Assembly: GCA_018265615.1 (NCBI GenBank)
Contig: JABLYX010000038.1
Location: 1 to 48,874 of the forward strand
Source: Lentisphaeria bacterium
GTDB taxonomy: Bacteria; Verrucomicrobiota; Lentisphaeria; Victivallales; Victivallaceae
DNA: 48,874 bases
Direction of reading: 5' to 3'
Shown here: one piece after another, positions 1 through 8,284 of the stretch
How the letters are laid out: each line of letters begins with the position of its first letter
Numbering within the stretch: position 1 is the first letter of the stretch
Translations under genes and position numbers: made by a program
Notes under the pieces: generated by a model
Told to the model about the DNA's origin: nothing
Databases searched by the model: none
Seen by the model: only the letters and a program-made list of their open reading frames with translations

Positions 1-1292
1 TCTGGCCGTTCTCGATCATGGGCTGGCCGGAGAAGACGGAGGAGCTGAAGTACTTCTACCCGACCTGCGACCTGGTGACGGGGCCGGACATCATCTTTTT
101 CTGGGTCGCGCGCATGATCATGGCGGGCTGCGAATTCATGAAGGAGATCCCGTTCAGGAACGTCTATTTCACGAGCATCATCCGCGACGAGCAGGGGCGC
201 AAGCTCTCGAAATCGCTCGGCAATTCGCCGGACCCGCTCGATGTGATCGCCGAATACGGCGCGGACGCGCTGCGCTTCACGATCACCTACATCGCGCCGG
301 TCGGCATGGACATCCGCTACAGCAACGAGAAGTGCGAGATCGGCAAGACCTTCGCGAACAAGCTCTGGAACGCCTGCCGCTTCCGGCAGATGCAGGGCGA
401 CACCTCGGCCCACTTCCGCGCGCTGCCGCCGGAGGTCGTTTCGAAGCTCTCCGGCGACGAGCGCTGGATGCTTGCGAAACTCGACGCGGCGATCGATTCG
501 ATCGACGGCGCGATTGCGGACTTCCGCTTCCACTCCGCCGCGCACGAGGTGTACGACCTGGTCTGGTCGAGCTTCTGCGACTGGTTCATCGAGGCCGAAA
601 AGGTCCCGATGCGCGCCGGCGGCGGGGAGAAGGAGCGGGCGCTGGCCGTGCTCGACTACGCGCTTTACCGCATCCTGCGGCTGCTGCACCCGTTCATGCC
701 GTTCATCACGGAGGAGCTGGCGCACCAGATGGGCTTCCTCGGCGAAAACGAGTCGATCATGTTCGAGCCGTTCCCGGAGGGCGATGCGTTCCGCAATGCG
801 GACGGCGCCGAGCTTGCGCGGATCGACGGCAAGTTCGAGCTGGTCCGCGCGGGCCGCTTCCTGAAAGCCTCGTACAACCTGCCGGACGGGAAGAAGGTGA
901 AGTTCTTCGTGAAGGCGGTCGATGCGGATGCGCTCGCATTCCTCGAAGCGGAGAAGGCGTCGATGCTGAGCCTGCTGAACGCCGGGGAGATCGAATTCAC
1001 GCTGGCCGACTACGACCCGGCGGCCCACGGCGCGGCCCCGTCGCAGGTGTGCGGCCTCGGGACCGTCTACCTGCCGCTGGCCGACCTGATCGACGTCGCG
1101 GCGGAAAAAGCGAAGCTCGAAAAGCAGAAGAAGGAGCTGACCGGCTGGATCGCCGGAACGAAGGCGCGCCTCGGCAACGAAAAATTCCTCGCGAAAGCGC
1201 CGGAGAACGTGGTCGCTGAAGCGAAAGCGCAGCTCGCGGCGATGGAGGAAAAGCTCGCCCGCACGGACGAGCTGCTCGACTCGCTGAAGTAA
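1..1292 (+). CDS. valS: Valine--tRNA ligase, C-terminal part (5' end outside window)
   Basis: This is the C-terminal half of a class I aminoacyl-tRNA synthetase that charges tRNA-Val in the cytoplasm. The reading frame is open from base 3 and enters with WPFSIMGWPE, so the gene begins upstream of the window and the first ATG at base 18 is internal. The KMSKS-type ATP-binding loop is present as KLSKSLGN near bases 199-225. The anticodon-binding helical domain follows (the CDWFIE segment and FMPFITEEL are typical). The last 65 residues or so are a charged heptad-like stretch, matching the C-terminal coiled-coil arm characteristic of ValRS. The stop is TAA at 1290-1292. The choice of ValRS over IleRS or LeuRS rests on the C-terminal arm and on GWPEKTEELKYFYPT. 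Confidence 0.95.
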   Translation, partial: WPFSIMGWPEKTEELKYFYPTCDLVTGPDIIFFWVARMIMAGCEFMKEIPFRNVYFTSIIRDEQGRKLSKSLGNSPDPLDVIAEYGADALRFTITYIAPVGMDIRYSNEKCEIGKTFANKLWNACRFRQMQGDTSAHFRALPPEVVSKLSGDERWMLAKLDAAIDSIDGAIADFRFHSAAHEVYDLVWSSFCDWFIEAEKVPMRAGGGEKERALAVLDYALYRILRLLHPFMPFITEELAHQMGFLGENESIMFEPFPEGDAFRNADGAELARIDGKFELVRAGRFLKASYNLPDGKKVKFFVKAVDADALAFLEAEKASMLSLLNAGEIEFTLADYDPAAHGAAPSQVCGLGTVYLPLADLIDVAAEKAKLEKQKKELTGWIAGTKARLGNEKFLAKAPENVVAEAKAQLAAMEEKLARTDELLDSLK

Positions 1293-1301
1293 AATGTGTT
1301 C

Positions 1302-1326
1302 ATTCCGCCTGGCGCGGCGGCGGAAT
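1302..1326. terminator. Hairpin between convergent genes
   Basis: ATTCCGCC (1302-1309) pairs perfectly with GGCGGAAT (1319-1326) around a 9-base loop. It lies in the 34-base gap between the convergent valS and the membrane protein at 1327-2007. No strong T-run follows on either strand, so it may act as a weak bidirectional terminator or only as a transcript-end stabiliser. Confidence 0.35.
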
Positions 1327-2007
1327 CTACCGCTTTCCGGCGCGCAGGCGGTTCCTGACGGCGCCGGCGGCCAGGATGACGAGGAGCAGTCCGCTCGACA
1401 CGGAGAAGAAGATGTATTTCCTGAATTCCGCCCGGGTCCGCCGCCGGCTCTGGCGGGTGCGCTGCTGCAGTTCAAGGAGTTCGATTTCGGCGAGCAGCCT
1501 GCGGCGGTACGGCGTGTGGATCTTCCCCTTGTGGAAACGGCTGACGGCATAGGCGATTCCCGGCTGTTCGCTGTTGACCGTGAACACGTTCCCGCGGAAG
1601 GTCAGGAGCTGGAGGGCGTAATCGTGGTGCGCCCGCTTCTCGATGGCGATGATCTCGTCTTCACCGCTTTCCGCCGCGCCGGCCGCAAGTGCGCCGAAAT
1701 AGAAGTAGGGGTTTCCCCTCTCCGAGGAGGGGGGGCGGTGGGGGCGCTCGGGGCAGAAGAGGAACTCCGCCGCCTTCTCACCGAGCATGTTCCATCCTTC
1801 GAGGCTGTTGCGGTCCGGCAGGCGCCCGCCGTTTTTCTCCGCATAGCTCGCGAGCAGGACGGAGAGGGAGTTCAGGTTGTTCCGGCACCAGTGCTGATTG
1901 GAGACGCGGCTCGGATGCGCGGCCCCGGAAAACACGAGGCAGAGAGCGAACAGCAGAAGCGGGAAGACCGCGAAAGGGAACGCTTTCTGTAAAAACGGCC
2001 GGGGCAT
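1327..2007 (-). CDS. Membrane protein with a pseudopilin-like ectodomain
   Basis: A 226-residue protein of unknown function. I start it at the ATG at 2007, which has GGAG 7 bases upstream. An in-frame ATG 21 codons earlier has no such site. The N-terminus has one hydrophobic segment (FPFAVFPLLLFALCLVF), and a second one lies near the C-terminus (residues about 199-215), so both ends probably sit in the membrane. The middle begins with CRNNLNSLSVLLASYAEKNG and later has FLFCPERP. This resembles the ectodomain of the pseudopilins elsewhere in this window (a Cys, then NNL, then a Y, N and G pattern), but the FTLIEL processing segment is absent. It is transcribed divergently from the protease pair at 2225-5858, with its own promoter at 2061-2089. 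The pilin relation is an inference from local similarity only. Confidence 0.7.
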   Translation of the reverse strand: MPRPFLQKAFPFAVFPLLLFALCLVFSGAAHPSRVSNQHWCRNNLNSLSVLLASYAEKNGGRLPDRNSLEGWNMLGEKAAEFLFCPERPHRPPSSERGNPYFYFGALAAGAAESGEDEIIAIEKRAHHDYALQLLTFRGNVFTVNSEQPGIAYAVSRFHKGKIHTPYRRRLLAEIELLELQQRTRQSRRRTRAEFRKYIFFSVSSGLLLVILAAGAVRNRLRAGKR

Positions 2008-2060
2008 GATTTTCTCCAACGGGAATTTTCCGGACACATTCAGGAACAGGCGCCGGGAAT

Positions 2061-2089
2061 ACAATATCACCCCGCGCCTGATCTGTCAA
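2061..2089 (-). promoter_or_regulatory. Sigma70-type promoter for the 1327-2007 gene
   Basis: On the minus strand, TTGACA (2089-2084) is followed by 17 bases and TATTGT (2066-2061). The -35 is a perfect consensus match and the -10 matches at 4 of 6. The predicted transcript starts about 50 bases before the ATG at 2007. Confidence 0.7.
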
Positions 2090-2151
2090 GGATTTCATTC
2101 CGCCGCCCGGAGGCGACACGAATGAATTTTTCTGTTTTTTCCTGTCGGCGG

Positions 2152-2180
2152 TTGATTTCACCCGGACCGGCCTGTACATT
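2152..2180 (+). promoter_or_regulatory. Sigma70-type promoter for the protease pair
   Basis: TTGATT (2152-2157), 17 bases, then TACATT (2175-2180). Each box matches consensus at 4 of 6. It is placed to start a transcript about 35-40 bases before the ATG at 2225, which has AAGGAA 7 bases upstream. Confidence 0.55.
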
Positions 2181-2224
2181 AAAACGGCATTTCCCATCAA
2201 TGGAATAACGGAAAGGAACGATTC

Positions 2225-4036
2225 ATGTCGAAAGGGTTGCAGCTTGTTCTGGCGGCCGGTCTCCTCTGCATGCTGACCGGGGCGGCCGCTGATGAAGCGG
2301 AGGCGGGAAAACCGAAATCCCTTTTTTCGAGGATCAAGAAGAACGACAGGGTGGAGAGCGCGGCGACGCGCACGGAAAACGCGAATTTTCTGATCGTCCG
2401 TTCGCCGGGCGGGAACGGTTCCGCCTTCCTGACCCGCCTCTGGGACCAGCCCGTCATCGTGACGAACGCGCATGTCTATCTGGAAATGCGCAACCCCGAA
2501 GTTGTCGACGTGAACGGAAAAGTTTACAAGATCACCGAGGTCCTCGGGTCGAAGACGCGGGATCTGGCGATCCTCGCGTACGAGGGCTCCGAGAATGAGA
2601 AAAACGAGCTTCTGAAAGTCGTCGGAGACGTGAACCGGGTTCCGAAGGACGCCCCGGTGGAGGTCTGCGGGAACAGCCTCGGCGGCGGCGTGTTCGTCAC
2701 CCAGCAGGGCAGGCTCCTCGCCGTGGGACCGGACCGGGTGGAGTTCGACGCCCCCGCGGTCCAGGGCAACTCCGGGGGGCCGGTCATGCTCAGCGAGAGC
2801 GGCGAAGTGGTCGGCGTCGTCACCTCCCACCGCCTTGTTTCGCTGGCTGACCCTGCCTGGCGGGACACGCAGTTCCTCGAAGACAGGAGGGCGCGCGGGC
2901 TTCTCGGCGGGAAAAGCAACATCGCCGTCCGGCGGTTCGCCACGCGGATCGACAACCTCTCCACCGACGACCTTGAGCCGCTGGACCTCGCCGCCCTCGA
3001 TGACGAGCGCGTGCTGGCGACGGGCATCAGGCAGTGGATCGAAAAAGTCGGCAGCTCCAGATGGACGCGCGCCGACCTGACGGCGGAGTGCATACTCAAC
3101 AGCGCGTATCTGTTTGCCGGTGAAGGGCACGAGTGGCACAGCACCTATCTGCGCAACGAGTACGAGCGCTGCCGGAAGGATATGCTGATCCTTCTGGAGA
3201 AGACGGGGCTCGACAAGGAGCTGGGGCAGCTGCGGCTGACGGCCGGGCTGATGGCCTGCCTGCCGCAGATGGCGGTGACGAACCTGAAGGGAGCCCAGGT
3301 CCGCTGCTTCGCCTGCAGAGGGGGCGGTAAAATTTCTAGCAAGCGCGAGAATCCGAATTATTCGAAATATACGGCGACATCAAAATATCTGATTACCAAT
3401 AAAATCTGCTCGATCTGCAGCGGAAAGGGGCAGCGTCGGCTGTGGGACGACACGCTGCAGTTTGAAATGCCGGAGGAGGTGCGGGAGGTGCTTGGCGGGA
3501 ATGTGCGGCCGGCGACCCAGACGTTCGGCGGCTTCACCCTCGGCGGCGATGCGGAAACTGAGCTGGAGCGCTATCCGTTCTACCAGCGGGAGCCGCTTTA
3601 CCGGGTTCCGAATGGATTCGGGGAGACGCTGGTGTTTGCCGGGAACCATGCTGATCCGGCGGCGGCGTCCACGACGCTGACGTTCATGTTCGGAAAACTG
3701 GTCAAGGTCGAGGTCGTCTCCTCCGAATGCGCTCCGGACAGGGAGGTCGCGCTGAGGCCGTTTCTGACCGAGCCGCTGTCGGATGCCGCGCCCTTCCTGG
3801 TTTCGGCGTTCGCGATTTCGAAATTCCGCGACATCCCGGTCGACCGGAGCGGCCGGCCCCTGATCAAGCAGAACCGGAACCTCTCCGCCGAAAGGCCCGT
3901 GTACGGCGGCAATGACGATGACGACGACGGCGCGGGAATGCTGTTCGAGGGAATGCTCGTCCGGGGAGAGCATAAAGTCTACAGGATGGTTTCACAGTGG
4001 GACCTGCATAAATTTGTTCCGTACTGCAAGCGCTGA
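2225..4036 (+). CDS. Exported trypsin-like serine protease with DnaJ-type zinc finger (copy 1)
   Basis: A 603-residue protein. A signal peptide covers residues 1 to about 22 (hydrophobic core LVLAAGLLCMLTGAAA). A chymotrypsin/HtrA-fold protease domain spans about 53-205. The catalytic triad is visible as His83 (TNAHV), Asp113 (TRDLAIL) and Ser183 (GNSGGPV). No PDZ domain is evident. After a helical linker come two CxxCxGxG motifs, CFACRGGG at 361-368 and CSICSGKG at 395-402. This pattern belongs to the DnaJ cysteine-rich domain, where it binds zinc. About 200 further residues are unassigned. The next gene is a full-length paralogue 19 bases downstream, which suggests tandem duplication. An exported protease with a DnaJ-type finger is an unusual combination. 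The substrate is unknown; periplasmic protein quality control is a guess. Confidence 0.85.
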   Translation: MSKGLQLVLAAGLLCMLTGAAADEAEAGKPKSLFSRIKKNDRVESAATRTENANFLIVRSPGGNGSAFLTRLWDQPVIVTNAHVYLEMRNPEVVDVNGKVYKITEVLGSKTRDLAILAYEGSENEKNELLKVVGDVNRVPKDAPVEVCGNSLGGGVFVTQQGRLLAVGPDRVEFDAPAVQGNSGGPVMLSESGEVVGVVTSHRLVSLADPAWRDTQFLEDRRARGLLGGKSNIAVRRFATRIDNLSTDDLEPLDLAALDDERVLATGIRQWIEKVGSSRWTRADLTAECILNSAYLFAGEGHEWHSTYLRNEYERCRKDMLILLEKTGLDKELGQLRLTAGLMACLPQMAVTNLKGAQVRCFACRGGGKISSKRENPNYSKYTATSKYLITNKICSICSGKGQRRLWDDTLQFEMPEEVREVLGGNVRPATQTFGGFTLGGDAETELERYPFYQREPLYRVPNGFGETLVFAGNHADPAAASTTLTFMFGKLVKVEVVSSECAPDREVALRPFLTEPLSDAAPFLVSAFAISKFRDIPVDRSGRPLIKQNRNLSAERPVYGGNDDDDDGAGMLFEGMLVRGEHKVYRMVSQWDLHKFVPYCKR

Positions 4037-4055
4037 CTCCGGGAGTTTCTGCCAT

Positions 4056-5858
4056 ATGACGAAGAATTATCTGCTGGGCGCCGCCGCCCTGTTCGGGGCG
4101 GCGCTGCTCTGCGGCGCGGAGCCCGCGGGAGAGCCGGAGAAAAAAGCGCCGGAGACGGAGGCCGCCGGGCAGGAGGACTCCCTGATGTCGAAGATCCGCG
4201 AGAACCATAAGGCCGGATCCGCAACCGAGCGGGAGAGCGACAGCTTCCTGATCGTGAAGTCGGAGGACGGGCGCGGTTCCGCCTTCCTGACCCGCCTCTG
4301 GAACCAGCCGGTCATCGTGACCAACGCCCATGTCCTCCTCACGATGAAGGATCCTGAAATCCTGGACATCAACGGCAGGAAGTATGTTCCGCGCGAGGTG
4401 CTCGCCTCGAAAACGCGGGATCTGGTGATCGTCTCCTACGAAGGCGCCGACAGAGAGACGCGGGAGATCCTGAAGGTCGTCGGAGATGCCGGCGCGGTCC
4501 CGATCGAGGCGAAGGTCACAGCTTACGGCAACAGCCTCGGGGAGGACGTGATCGTCACGCAGAAGGGAAAGCTGCTCGGCATCGGCCCGGACAAGATCGA
4601 GGTCGACGCGGCGTTCGTCCCCGGCAACTCCGGCGGTCCGGTCGTCCTCGACGAAGGGGGCGAGGTGATCGGGGTCTCCACTTACCTGAGCGTCATCCGG
4701 CCGGATATGGCGACGACCGGCTCCAAATACGAGGCGTCGAAAATCAAGAACGTCGTGCGGCGCTTCGCCACCCGGATCGACAACCTCGATCCGGCCGACC
4801 TGGAGCCGATCCGGCTCGACAAGCTGGAGCGCGAGCGGGAGCTGGTGCGGAAAAGCGACGACTGGGTCGCGTATATCCGCGAGGCGTACAAGGAGAAGTT
4901 CACGCTTGAGAAATTCCAGGATTTCCGGAGCGAGGCGCTCAAGCGCGCCCGGATCCTGTTCGAGGGGGAGGCGCTGACCTGGCAGAGCTCCTATCTCCGG
5001 AAAAAGTTTTCGGAGAACCGCGAGGGGATCAGCGGAGTGCTCTCCATGTGGAAGTTGGATTTTCTGATCGGCCTTTCGCGGGTGGGCGCGGAGCTTGAGG
5101 AGAACGCCGGGAAGCTGGCCGTCGCCAGAAAAGCCGGCTTCCCCGTCCGCTGCTTCTTCTGCGTCGGCAGCGGAAAGCGCTCCGTGAAAAAAACGAATCC
5201 GCAATACCGGCCGAACTCCGCCTGTGCGCGCTGGATCATCGAGTACACGAAGTGCCCGGTCTGCAGCGGGAACGGCAAGCGGCCGCTGTGGCCGGAGCGG
5301 GTCTGCTTCACATACCCGAAGACGCTGGAGGACGAGGCCGGCAGGCACATTGCCGCATCGGAGCAGAAATTCTGCGGCTTCAGGCTCGGCGGCAGCGAAG
5401 AGGAGGAGCTGAACCGCTTCGTCTTCTACCGCAAGGCGCCGCTGTATGTCATCCCGGAAGCATTCGGGGAGACGCGGGTTTACGCCGGGAACCACTTCGA
5501 CCGTTCCGCCTCCTGCACGATGCTGACCTTCATGTTCGGCCGCCTGCTCGGCGTGATGGTCCTGACCCCGCAGATCGAGGCGGGCGGGCTGGAGGAGGGG
5601 CTGACCCGCTATCTGGACGGCGAGATTGCCGACTCTTCGCCGTTTTTCGTCAGCGCCCTGCGGATCCGGGGGCAGAAAGCGGTTCCGGTCGACAGCCGCG
5701 GGAAGCCGCTCCTGAAGCCGGTCCGCGGGAAACGGCTCGAGGATGAGCCGCGGTATGAGGGCATGTGGATCGTCGGGATGCACTCCTGCTTCGGGGTGAT
5801 CGCGGCGATGGATCTCGAAGACCTGGCGAAAAAGGCCGCGGCGCAGAAAGGCAGATGA
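4056..5858 (+). CDS. Exported trypsin-like serine protease with DnaJ-type zinc finger (copy 2)
   Basis: A 600-residue paralogue of the preceding gene with the same order of parts. I start it at ATG 4056, with GGGAG 10 bases upstream and a signal peptide right after (NYLLGAAALFGAALLCGA). An earlier in-frame ATG would lie inside the upstream gene and add non-hydrophobic sequence. The triad is His92 (TNAHV), Asp122 (TRDLVIV) and Ser192 (GNSGGPV). The zinc-finger motifs are CFFCVGSG at 366-373 and CPVCSGNG at 400-407, with near-identical spacing to copy 1. The segment between the two motifs differs most between the copies. Both copies keep all three catalytic residues, so both are probably active. 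The pair is likely co-transcribed from the promoter at 2152-2180. Confidence 0.85.
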   Translation: MTKNYLLGAAALFGAALLCGAEPAGEPEKKAPETEAAGQEDSLMSKIRENHKAGSATERESDSFLIVKSEDGRGSAFLTRLWNQPVIVTNAHVLLTMKDPEILDINGRKYVPREVLASKTRDLVIVSYEGADRETREILKVVGDAGAVPIEAKVTAYGNSLGEDVIVTQKGKLLGIGPDKIEVDAAFVPGNSGGPVVLDEGGEVIGVSTYLSVIRPDMATTGSKYEASKIKNVVRRFATRIDNLDPADLEPIRLDKLERERELVRKSDDWVAYIREAYKEKFTLEKFQDFRSEALKRARILFEGEALTWQSSYLRKKFSENREGISGVLSMWKLDFLIGLSRVGAELEENAGKLAVARKAGFPVRCFFCVGSGKRSVKKTNPQYRPNSACARWIIEYTKCPVCSGNGKRPLWPERVCFTYPKTLEDEAGRHIAASEQKFCGFRLGGSEEEELNRFVFYRKAPLYVIPEAFGETRVYAGNHFDRSASCTMLTFMFGRLLGVMVLTPQIEAGGLEEGLTRYLDGEIADSSPFFVSALRIRGQKAVPVDSRGKPLLKPVRGKRLEDEPRYEGMWIVGMHSCFGVIAAMDLEDLAKKAAAQKGR

Positions 5859-5892
5859 GGCTGTTCCGGAGAAGGGACGGAGGTGCGGGCGC

Positions 5893-6030
5893 ATGGTGGT
5901 GATTTCGCTTTTTTCCGCCGGATTCCTGACGGCTGCAATCACGGTTTTTCTGCCGGCCGCCGCATCCCGGCTGGAGCGTTATTTCACGATGGACCGGGAG
6001 CCGCTCCGTGAGGGGCTGTCCGGCGCATGA
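5893..6030 (+). CDS. Candidate small membrane protein (45 residues)
   Basis: A short reading frame from ATG 5893 to TGA 6028-6030. It has a strong ribosome binding site, GGAGGT at 5879-5884, 8 bases upstream. The peptide opens with a hydrophobic segment of about 24 residues (VVISLFSAGFLTAAITVFLP within it) and ends in a charged tail (RLERYFTMDREPLREGLSGA). It begins 34 bases after protease copy 2 on the same strand, so it would be the third gene of that operon. A regulator or anchor for the proteases is possible but not shown. Its small size means it could still be chance, although the ribosome binding site and the membrane-like composition argue for a real gene. Confidence 0.5.
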   Translation: MVVISLFSAGFLTAAITVFLPAAASRLERYFTMDREPLREGLSGA

Positions 6031-6032
6031 AA

Positions 6033-6082
6033 ACGACGAAAGGCGCGTCGCGGACAGGGAACTGCGAAGCGCCTCGCGTCGT
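6033..6082 (-). terminator. Terminator-like hairpin after ppk2
   Basis: Bases 6033-6046 and 6069-6082 form a 14-base inverted repeat with 12 pairs and a 2-base internal mismatch, around a 22-base loop. On the minus strand the stem is followed by TTTTC, so it could end the GH130 and ppk2 transcript. It may also serve the plus-strand protease operon, which ends at 6030. Confidence 0.45.
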
Positions 6083-6089
6083 CTTGCGG

Positions 6090-6971
6090 CTACTTTTTCA
6101 GGACCGCGGCGTATTTTTTCATTTTACGCTCCTGGCGCAGGCGGGAGAGCTCGACGGCGGCGAGCCGGCGGGTCTCCTGGAGATCGACGGAGGGGGCGGG
6201 CAGCCTGATCTTCATCGATTCGAGCTCCTGGAGGATGATCTGCGAAACCGCGAGGTTCCGGAACCACTTGCAGTTTGCCGGAATGGCGAACCACGGCGCG
6301 ATTTTCGTGGAGCACTTCATCATCGCCGTCTCGAACGCCTCGGTGTACTCGTCCCAGAACTGCCGCTCCGGATAATCGTTGGCGGAGATTTTCCAGTGCT
6401 TCTCCGGCCGCTTCAGCCGGCGCACGAAACGGTGCAGCTGCTCCTCCTTGTCGATGTGCAGGAAGAACTTCACGATGCGGGTCCCGTTGTGGCTCAGCAG
6501 CTCTTCGAATTCGTTGATCGCCCGGTAGCGGAACTCGAGCTGCTCCGGCGTCGCGAATTTGTGGACGCGCTCGATCAGCACGGCCTCGTAGTACGAACGG
6601 TTGAAGATCACGATCTCCCCGCGCCGCGGCACGACCGGATGAACGCGCCAGAGGAAATCGTGGGCCTGTTCGAGGCTGGTCGGCGTCTTGAACGACTGCA
6701 CGCGGCACCCCTGCGGATTCATGGCCGAGAAGACGTTGTTGATCGTGCCGTCCTTGCCCCCCGCATCGGGAGCCTGCAGGACGATGAGCAGCGACTGCTT
6801 CCCCTCGGAATAGAGGTCGTTCTGCAGCCGCGCGATGCGGTGGTTGTTCCGGGCGAGCAGCTCGAGGGCCGCCTCCCTGTCCCTGAAGTCGAACGTCTCG
6901 GAGGGGGTGCGCTTCGAGAGGTTCACCTTCGACCCCGGCTTGATGATGAATTCTTCGTAGAATCGGTTCAT
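6090..6971 (-). CDS. ppk2: Polyphosphate kinase 2 family protein
   Basis: A 293-residue cytoplasmic enzyme of the PPK2 family, which transfers phosphate between polyphosphate and nucleotides. The Walker A-like loop QAPDAGGKDGT lies at residues 66-76 (Lys73). The PPK2 signature FNRSYYEAVLIERV is at 123-136, and the lid region with IDKEEQ follows. The length fits a single-domain PPK2. Start at ATG 6971, with GGAG 7 bases upstream. The upstream gene, a GH130 phosphorylase, ends only 14 bases before it, so the two form an operon. The direction (ATP/GTP synthesis from polyphosphate, or AMP phosphorylation) cannot be decided by eye. Pairing with a phosphorolytic enzyme suggests a shared role in saving nucleotide energy during sugar use. 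Confidence 0.9.
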   Translation of the reverse strand: MNRFYEEFIIKPGSKVNLSKRTPSETFDFRDREAALELLARNNHRIARLQNDLYSEGKQSLLIVLQAPDAGGKDGTINNVFSAMNPQGCRVQSFKTPTSLEQAHDFLWRVHPVVPRRGEIVIFNRSYYEAVLIERVHKFATPEQLEFRYRAINEFEELLSHNGTRIVKFFLHIDKEEQLHRFVRRLKRPEKHWKISANDYPERQFWDEYTEAFETAMMKCSTKIAPWFAIPANCKWFRNLAVSQIILQELESMKIRLPAPSVDLQETRRLAAVELSRLRQERKMKKYAAVLKK

Positions 6972-6985
6972 GGAATGCTCCGCGC

Positions 6986-8158
6986 TCAGAATTTCTTCAG
7001 CAGTTCGAGATTGTGCTCGATCAGCCTGTTCAGTGTGGCGACCGACGCGGCGGAACGGCCCTTGTCCTCCGGCGTGTTGAGGCAGTAGTCCACGAGCCGT
7101 TCGACGGTGGAGACCGCCACGTGCATGCGGGTGTCGCTCGACGCATAATAGAGGTAGACCGTGCCGTCGTCGTCCGCGATCCAGCCGTTCGAGAAGAGCA
7201 CGTTCGACACATCGCCGGTGCGCTCCTTGCGGACCGGGGCGAGCAGATAGCCGCCGGGGCTCGCGATTTTCTTCGAGGGGTCGTCGAGCGCGGTCATATA
7301 CATATAGAGCACATAGCGCAGCCCGTCCGCGCAGCCGCGCACGCCGTGCGCGAGGTGGAGCCATCCCTGCGGCGTTTTGATCGGGGCCGGGCCTTCGCCG
7401 CTCTTGACCTCCTTGACCGTGTGGTAGGCGCGTTCGTCGATGATGGTTTCCGCCTTGATCCCGGCGTTCGTGATGTCGTCGACGAGCGCCCAGCCGATGC
7501 CGCCGCCGGAGCCCGCGTCGATGAAGCCGTCCTGCGGGCGGGTGTAGAATGCGTATTTGCCGTCGACGAACTCGGGGTGCAGCACGACGTTGCGCTGCTG
7601 GCTCTTCGACTTCAGGTCGGGGAGGCGCTCCCAGTCGGTCAGGTTCTTCGTCCGCGCGATGCCCGCGGCCGCGACGGCGCTGGAGAGGTCGCCCGGGGCG
7701 GCGGCCGGATCGCGGCGCTCGGTGCAGAAGATCCCGTAGATCCAGCCGTCCTCGTGGCGGGTCAGCCGCATGTCGTAGACGTTCGTATCCGGGTCGCCGG
7801 TCTCCGGCATGGTGATCGGGTAGTCGCGGAACCGGAAGTTGTCGATGCCGTTCGGGCTCTCCGCCACCGCGAAGAACGACTTGCGGTCGGAGCCTTCGAC
7901 CCGGACCACAAGGCAGTACTTTCTGCCGTATTTGATCGCGCCGGAGTTCATCACCGCATTGCAGCCGATGCGCTCAAGCAGCAGCGGGTTCGTCTTTTTG
8001 TCGAGGTCGTAGCGCCAGAAGACCGGCACGTGCCGGGCGGTCAGGACCGGATACCTGCAGCGGTTCAGCACGCCGTTCCCGGGCAGGATCTCATTGGCGC
8101 GCGAGACCAGCTTTTCGTGCTTCCGGAACAGAAGATCGACATTCTTGTAAAAACTCAT
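6986..8158 (-). CDS. GH130 glycoside phosphorylase, likely 4-O-beta-mannosylglucose phosphorylase
   Basis: A 390-residue cytoplasmic protein of family GH130. The length, the N-terminal block with NPLLLERIGCNAVMNSGA, the YDMRLT motif around residue 129 (the Asp expected to act as proton donor) and the block HPEFVDGKYAFYTRPQDGF fit subfamily GH130_1. Members convert mannosyl-beta-1,4-glucose and phosphate into mannose 1-phosphate and glucose. Start at ATG 8158, with GGAGGG 6 bases upstream. No signal peptide is present, so the disaccharide must be imported. Operon partner: ppk2. A different beta-mannoside (for example mannosyl-GlcNAc or mannobiose) cannot be excluded. Confidence 0.88.
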   Translation of the reverse strand: MSFYKNVDLLFRKHEKLVSRANEILPGNGVLNRCRYPVLTARHVPVFWRYDLDKKTNPLLLERIGCNAVMNSGAIKYGRKYCLVVRVEGSDRKSFFAVAESPNGIDNFRFRDYPITMPETGDPDTNVYDMRLTRHEDGWIYGIFCTERRDPAAAPGDLSSAVAAAGIARTKNLTDWERLPDLKSKSQQRNVVLHPEFVDGKYAFYTRPQDGFIDAGSGGGIGWALVDDITNAGIKAETIIDERAYHTVKEVKSGEGPAPIKTPQGWLHLAHGVRGCADGLRYVLYMYMTALDDPSKKIASPGGYLLAPVRKERTGDVSNVLFSNGWIADDDGTVYLYYASSDTRMHVAVSTVERLVDYCLNTPEDKGRSAASVATLNRLIEHNLELLKKF

Positions 8159-8284
8159 AATAACCCTCCCGGTTGTTGTCTGCGGCTGAACGGCGTCCGA
8201 CACGTATGAATTCCGCCCTGTTCTATAATATTCTGCCGAAGTTCCGAAAATACAAGAAACCAAACCGAAAAATAACATTCCGGG

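Noticed and set aside
5855..5902. A 15-codon frame whose ATG overlaps the stop of protease copy 2 as ATGA.
   Set aside because: Too short and without a hydrophobic or conserved pattern. The 45-codon frame at 5893 has a better ribosome binding site.
3864..5942. A 692-codon open frame antisense to the second protease.
   Set aside because: Shadow of a gene with a clear triad and signal peptide.
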